Below, in pieces: positions 61,512-64,000 of a DNA stretch of 64,000 nt (the stretch's first letter is position 1; each line of letters begins with the position of its first letter). The stretch is from Luzula sylvatica. Lineage: Eukaryota; Streptophyta; Magnoliopsida; Poales; Juncaceae. The notes under the pieces were generated by a model. That model saw only the letters and a program-made list of their open reading frames with translations. It did no database searches and was not told the DNA's origin. Position numbers and translations under genes: made by a program. The stretch spans positions 18,928,393-18,992,392 of the forward strand of contig OX326960.1 of NCBI GenBank assembly GCA_946800325.1. The letters run 5' to 3'.

Positions 61512-64000
61512 TCTGTATAATGAATCAATAATCATACACGAGAAACGTAAGAGGCGTTCATATTTTAATTAAAAAAATGTTCCTTCTTTTTTTTATCTCC
61601 ATCTCTTCAATTAATTATTCATCTTTCTTAATTTACATTTTCACTAAATCAACAATTTAACAAAATATGATCATTCGGCCATTATTTCATTAAAGTTAAA
61701 CAAGATTGACACTGTATTTATGCGAAGTTAAAATTAACACACTATCTATTACACGGTGCTCAAATGTTTGCGCTCCACTACTATTGTACGCCTACTACTC
61801 GCGTCTTATAAAATGGTTTTTGTGTTTTGGTGGAGAGTTTTTTCCCACTCGTGCACCGGGACATCAAATAGGTTATATACGCACAATGCCCGCCCACCAT
61901 CTTTTTCCTTGAAAGATAACTTCGTTACGATTTAGAATCGAGGTAACTGGAGGCTATCATGGAGACGTAGGAAGATAATGACACATTCAAACATATCGAA
62001 ACCTGTTGAATATGACCCAAGCTTTTGACGAACCAAAACCAATTTGAACAAATTACCCCTACAAAAATCAAAATTTTAATTGCTAAATAAAATATACAAC
62101 CTAATTTATAACTAAAATTTAAACCTTAATAAGTTAATCACAATAAATAAAACCTAATTACTATACCCTAAATTCATAAATAATAATTATTACATATGCA
62201 TTTGGAATCTTTGACATCTACGAACAAATTAAAAAAAGGCCAATAACTAATACAATTCCTTCTATATGTGTATAATAAATATTTTATCTAGCTATTTGGA
62301 TGAAAAAACATCAATTTACATAATTCCCAAAAGTTTGCAACCCATATACGAACATAACTACTACACCGGAAGATCTTATTACTCAAGACCCAAATCTAAT
62401 TTCGAGTCATCACAAATCTAGGCCTAAAAAAGAGCCTAAGAAATCAATGCATCTGTCAAAAAAAGAGCCTAGGGAAAAAAAAGCCACACCTTGCATTCTA
62501 CGTATTCTTCCATTATTCGATCCAACTAGGGCCAATAAGCAGGAGTATGGTTCTTTAATCCTTTACAGCCTGCAATGATCCGATCCCATGGAAAATTAAA
62601 TCATGACCTGTGTTGGGACCGGGCCTGATATCACTCGAAGGTCGAAAATGAATTGACTCGCTCGTAAGCGAACAAAAGATGATTTCACCTGTTCATATTG
62701 GTGTTGGAACTTATACCTTGGATCAAAATTTTAAAACAGATCATGGATCGAATTGCGAAAGGAGAACAAGCAATTTTCCCTATGATAATTCATGAAAAGA
62801 TCATCTTCTTCTTCTTTTTATGACATTCATCAAAAATTTACAGGAATTCTAGCCTATAAAAAAGAAGGGGAGTTAACGATTTTTTTTATTTTTTAAGACA
62901 AACCGATAAAATATGTTGCGTATATCATTAAAGGAAAAAAAAAATGTGATCTTTGGAAAAAAAAAAATAGAAAATGATTGATTCACAGCCTGCGATACAT
63001 GGATCACTAAATTAACGAGAAAAAATCCTAAACTTACTCTCAAAATCGTCAACATACATCTGCTGCCGTCGTCGTGGTTCTCGATTCATTGCCATCAAAG
63101 TGACCTTGAGAGGAGTAGAGGAAATGTGATGGTACATGTACCGAATTTCCTTATCCCGGTACAATTTCGTAACGAAAATATGGTCGATCCCAACTGGATC
63201 ATAAGATGAGCTATGAAAATCGATGTTGCCATCTTCAATAACACGCTGCCTTGAAATCGCTCGATGTTGACATGAATATCTTCCACAATTTCGTACATTC
63301 TCTCTTCAAACCATACTACATATTTATTAAGCCGCCTTGACGATCTACTGCTGACGGCCTTGACGATCGGTTTCGTTGCCGATATGCTGCCTTGACGATG
63401 ATAGGAAGATATCGAGGTGACTGAATGCTATTATGGAGATGGATCCAAAGCTTTATCAGAACCCACAATTTTTCAAAATGAATATCATTTGTATGTAAAA
63501 ATAATTAGTAAATTTGACACGTCGTCATTTAGTTAAAGAGTCAATTTTCAATATGACTTCGAGTCATAGAAAAACTTGGGCTGCGCTTGTATGTGAAAGA
63601 TCTGTTATCGTCGTTGATTATAATACATTCAAATTCAAACATATCGAAACCGTTGAATATCACCCAAGCTTCTCACAAACCAAAATCAATTTGAACAAAT
63701 TATCCTACCCCTATAAAAATCGAAATCCTTATTGCTAACTAAAATAATAGGTTTGGTCTACAATACAATCTACAATCTCATTTATAACTAAAGTTTAAAC
63801 CTTCATAAATTAATCATAATAAGAAAACTGATTACTTACCCTACTTCATAAAAATAATAGGTTTGATCTATTTGTAATAAAATATAACAATGTGATCATA
63901 ATTTTATTTTATATGTTTCAATATGGAGATATAGTTAGACAAATAATTAAAGGAACCAATTGATTTGCTGCATCTTTTGCCGAATGTTTATCTGAGTTGA
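61512..64000. other. right-edge region with a diverged direct repeat
   Basis: 61980-62180 and 63625-63850 share CATTCAAACATATCGAAACC, GTTGAATATNACCCAAGCTT, ACCAAAANCAATTTGAACAA and TTTATAACTAAANTTTAAACC in the same order. Weaker similarity precedes them (ATCGAGGTNACTG..ATGGAGA, 61936 and 63411). The minus-strand frame 63095-63298 and the sequence around it give no recognisable protein. I assign no gene here. Confidence 0.5.

Noticed and set aside
63095..63298. 67-codon minus-strand frame at the right edge
   Set aside because: No family recognised, no conserved neighbours, and the nearby sequence is full of short repeats. The evidence is insufficient for a gene call.

Overview
This is a stretch of flowering-plant nuclear chromosome, most likely a eudicot. 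The evidence is a plastid-targeted homoserine kinase gene with spliceosomal introns, an F-box/LRR gene, plant-type LTR retrotransposons primed by tRNA-iMet and tRNA-Asp, a tRNA-derived SINE, Helitrons with CTAG ends, hAT, Mutator and Harbinger remnants, and a very AT-rich background. I cannot name the species.

Layout. (1) 1-12925 is a nest of LTR retrotransposons. It holds a Ty1/copia element running off the left edge (frameshifted gag, PBS, one complete 1.4 kb LTR), two oppositely oriented pieces of a second iMet-primed family ('family B'), and between them a truncated, non-autonomous Ty3/gypsy element of Athila/Tat type with one ORF of unknown function. (2) 12926-37537 is one uninterrupted array of an AT-rich satellite with monomers of about 172 bp, roughly 140 copies, carrying higher-order repeats, internal segmental duplications and one SINE. 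(3) 37538-38640 is an LTR-like remnant with a hAT MITE. (4) 38970-40270 is the homoserine kinase gene in three exons, only about 1.4 kb from the satellite. (5) 40271-57300 is gene-poor and repeat-rich: a Helitron inserted into a local tandem repeat, MITE-like elements, a decayed Harbinger transposase, a second SINE copy, a TA microsatellite, a reverse-oriented Helitron end and a Mutator-type foldback MITE with a perfect 9-bp target duplication. (6) 57310-58703 is the F-box/LRR gene in two exons. (7) 58704-64000 is AT-rich sequence with another Helitron 3' end and a diverged direct repeat at the right edge.

Only two host protein-coding genes are well supported. Homoserine kinase makes O-phosphohomoserine for threonine and methionine synthesis in plastids. 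The F-box protein would be a substrate receptor of an SCF ubiquitin ligase. They are unrelated in function. Nothing here looks like a multi-gene system or cluster. The most informative content is structural: the layered satellite, a SINE that dates one of its internal duplications, and a non-canonical GC-AG intron candidate in the homoserine kinase gene.
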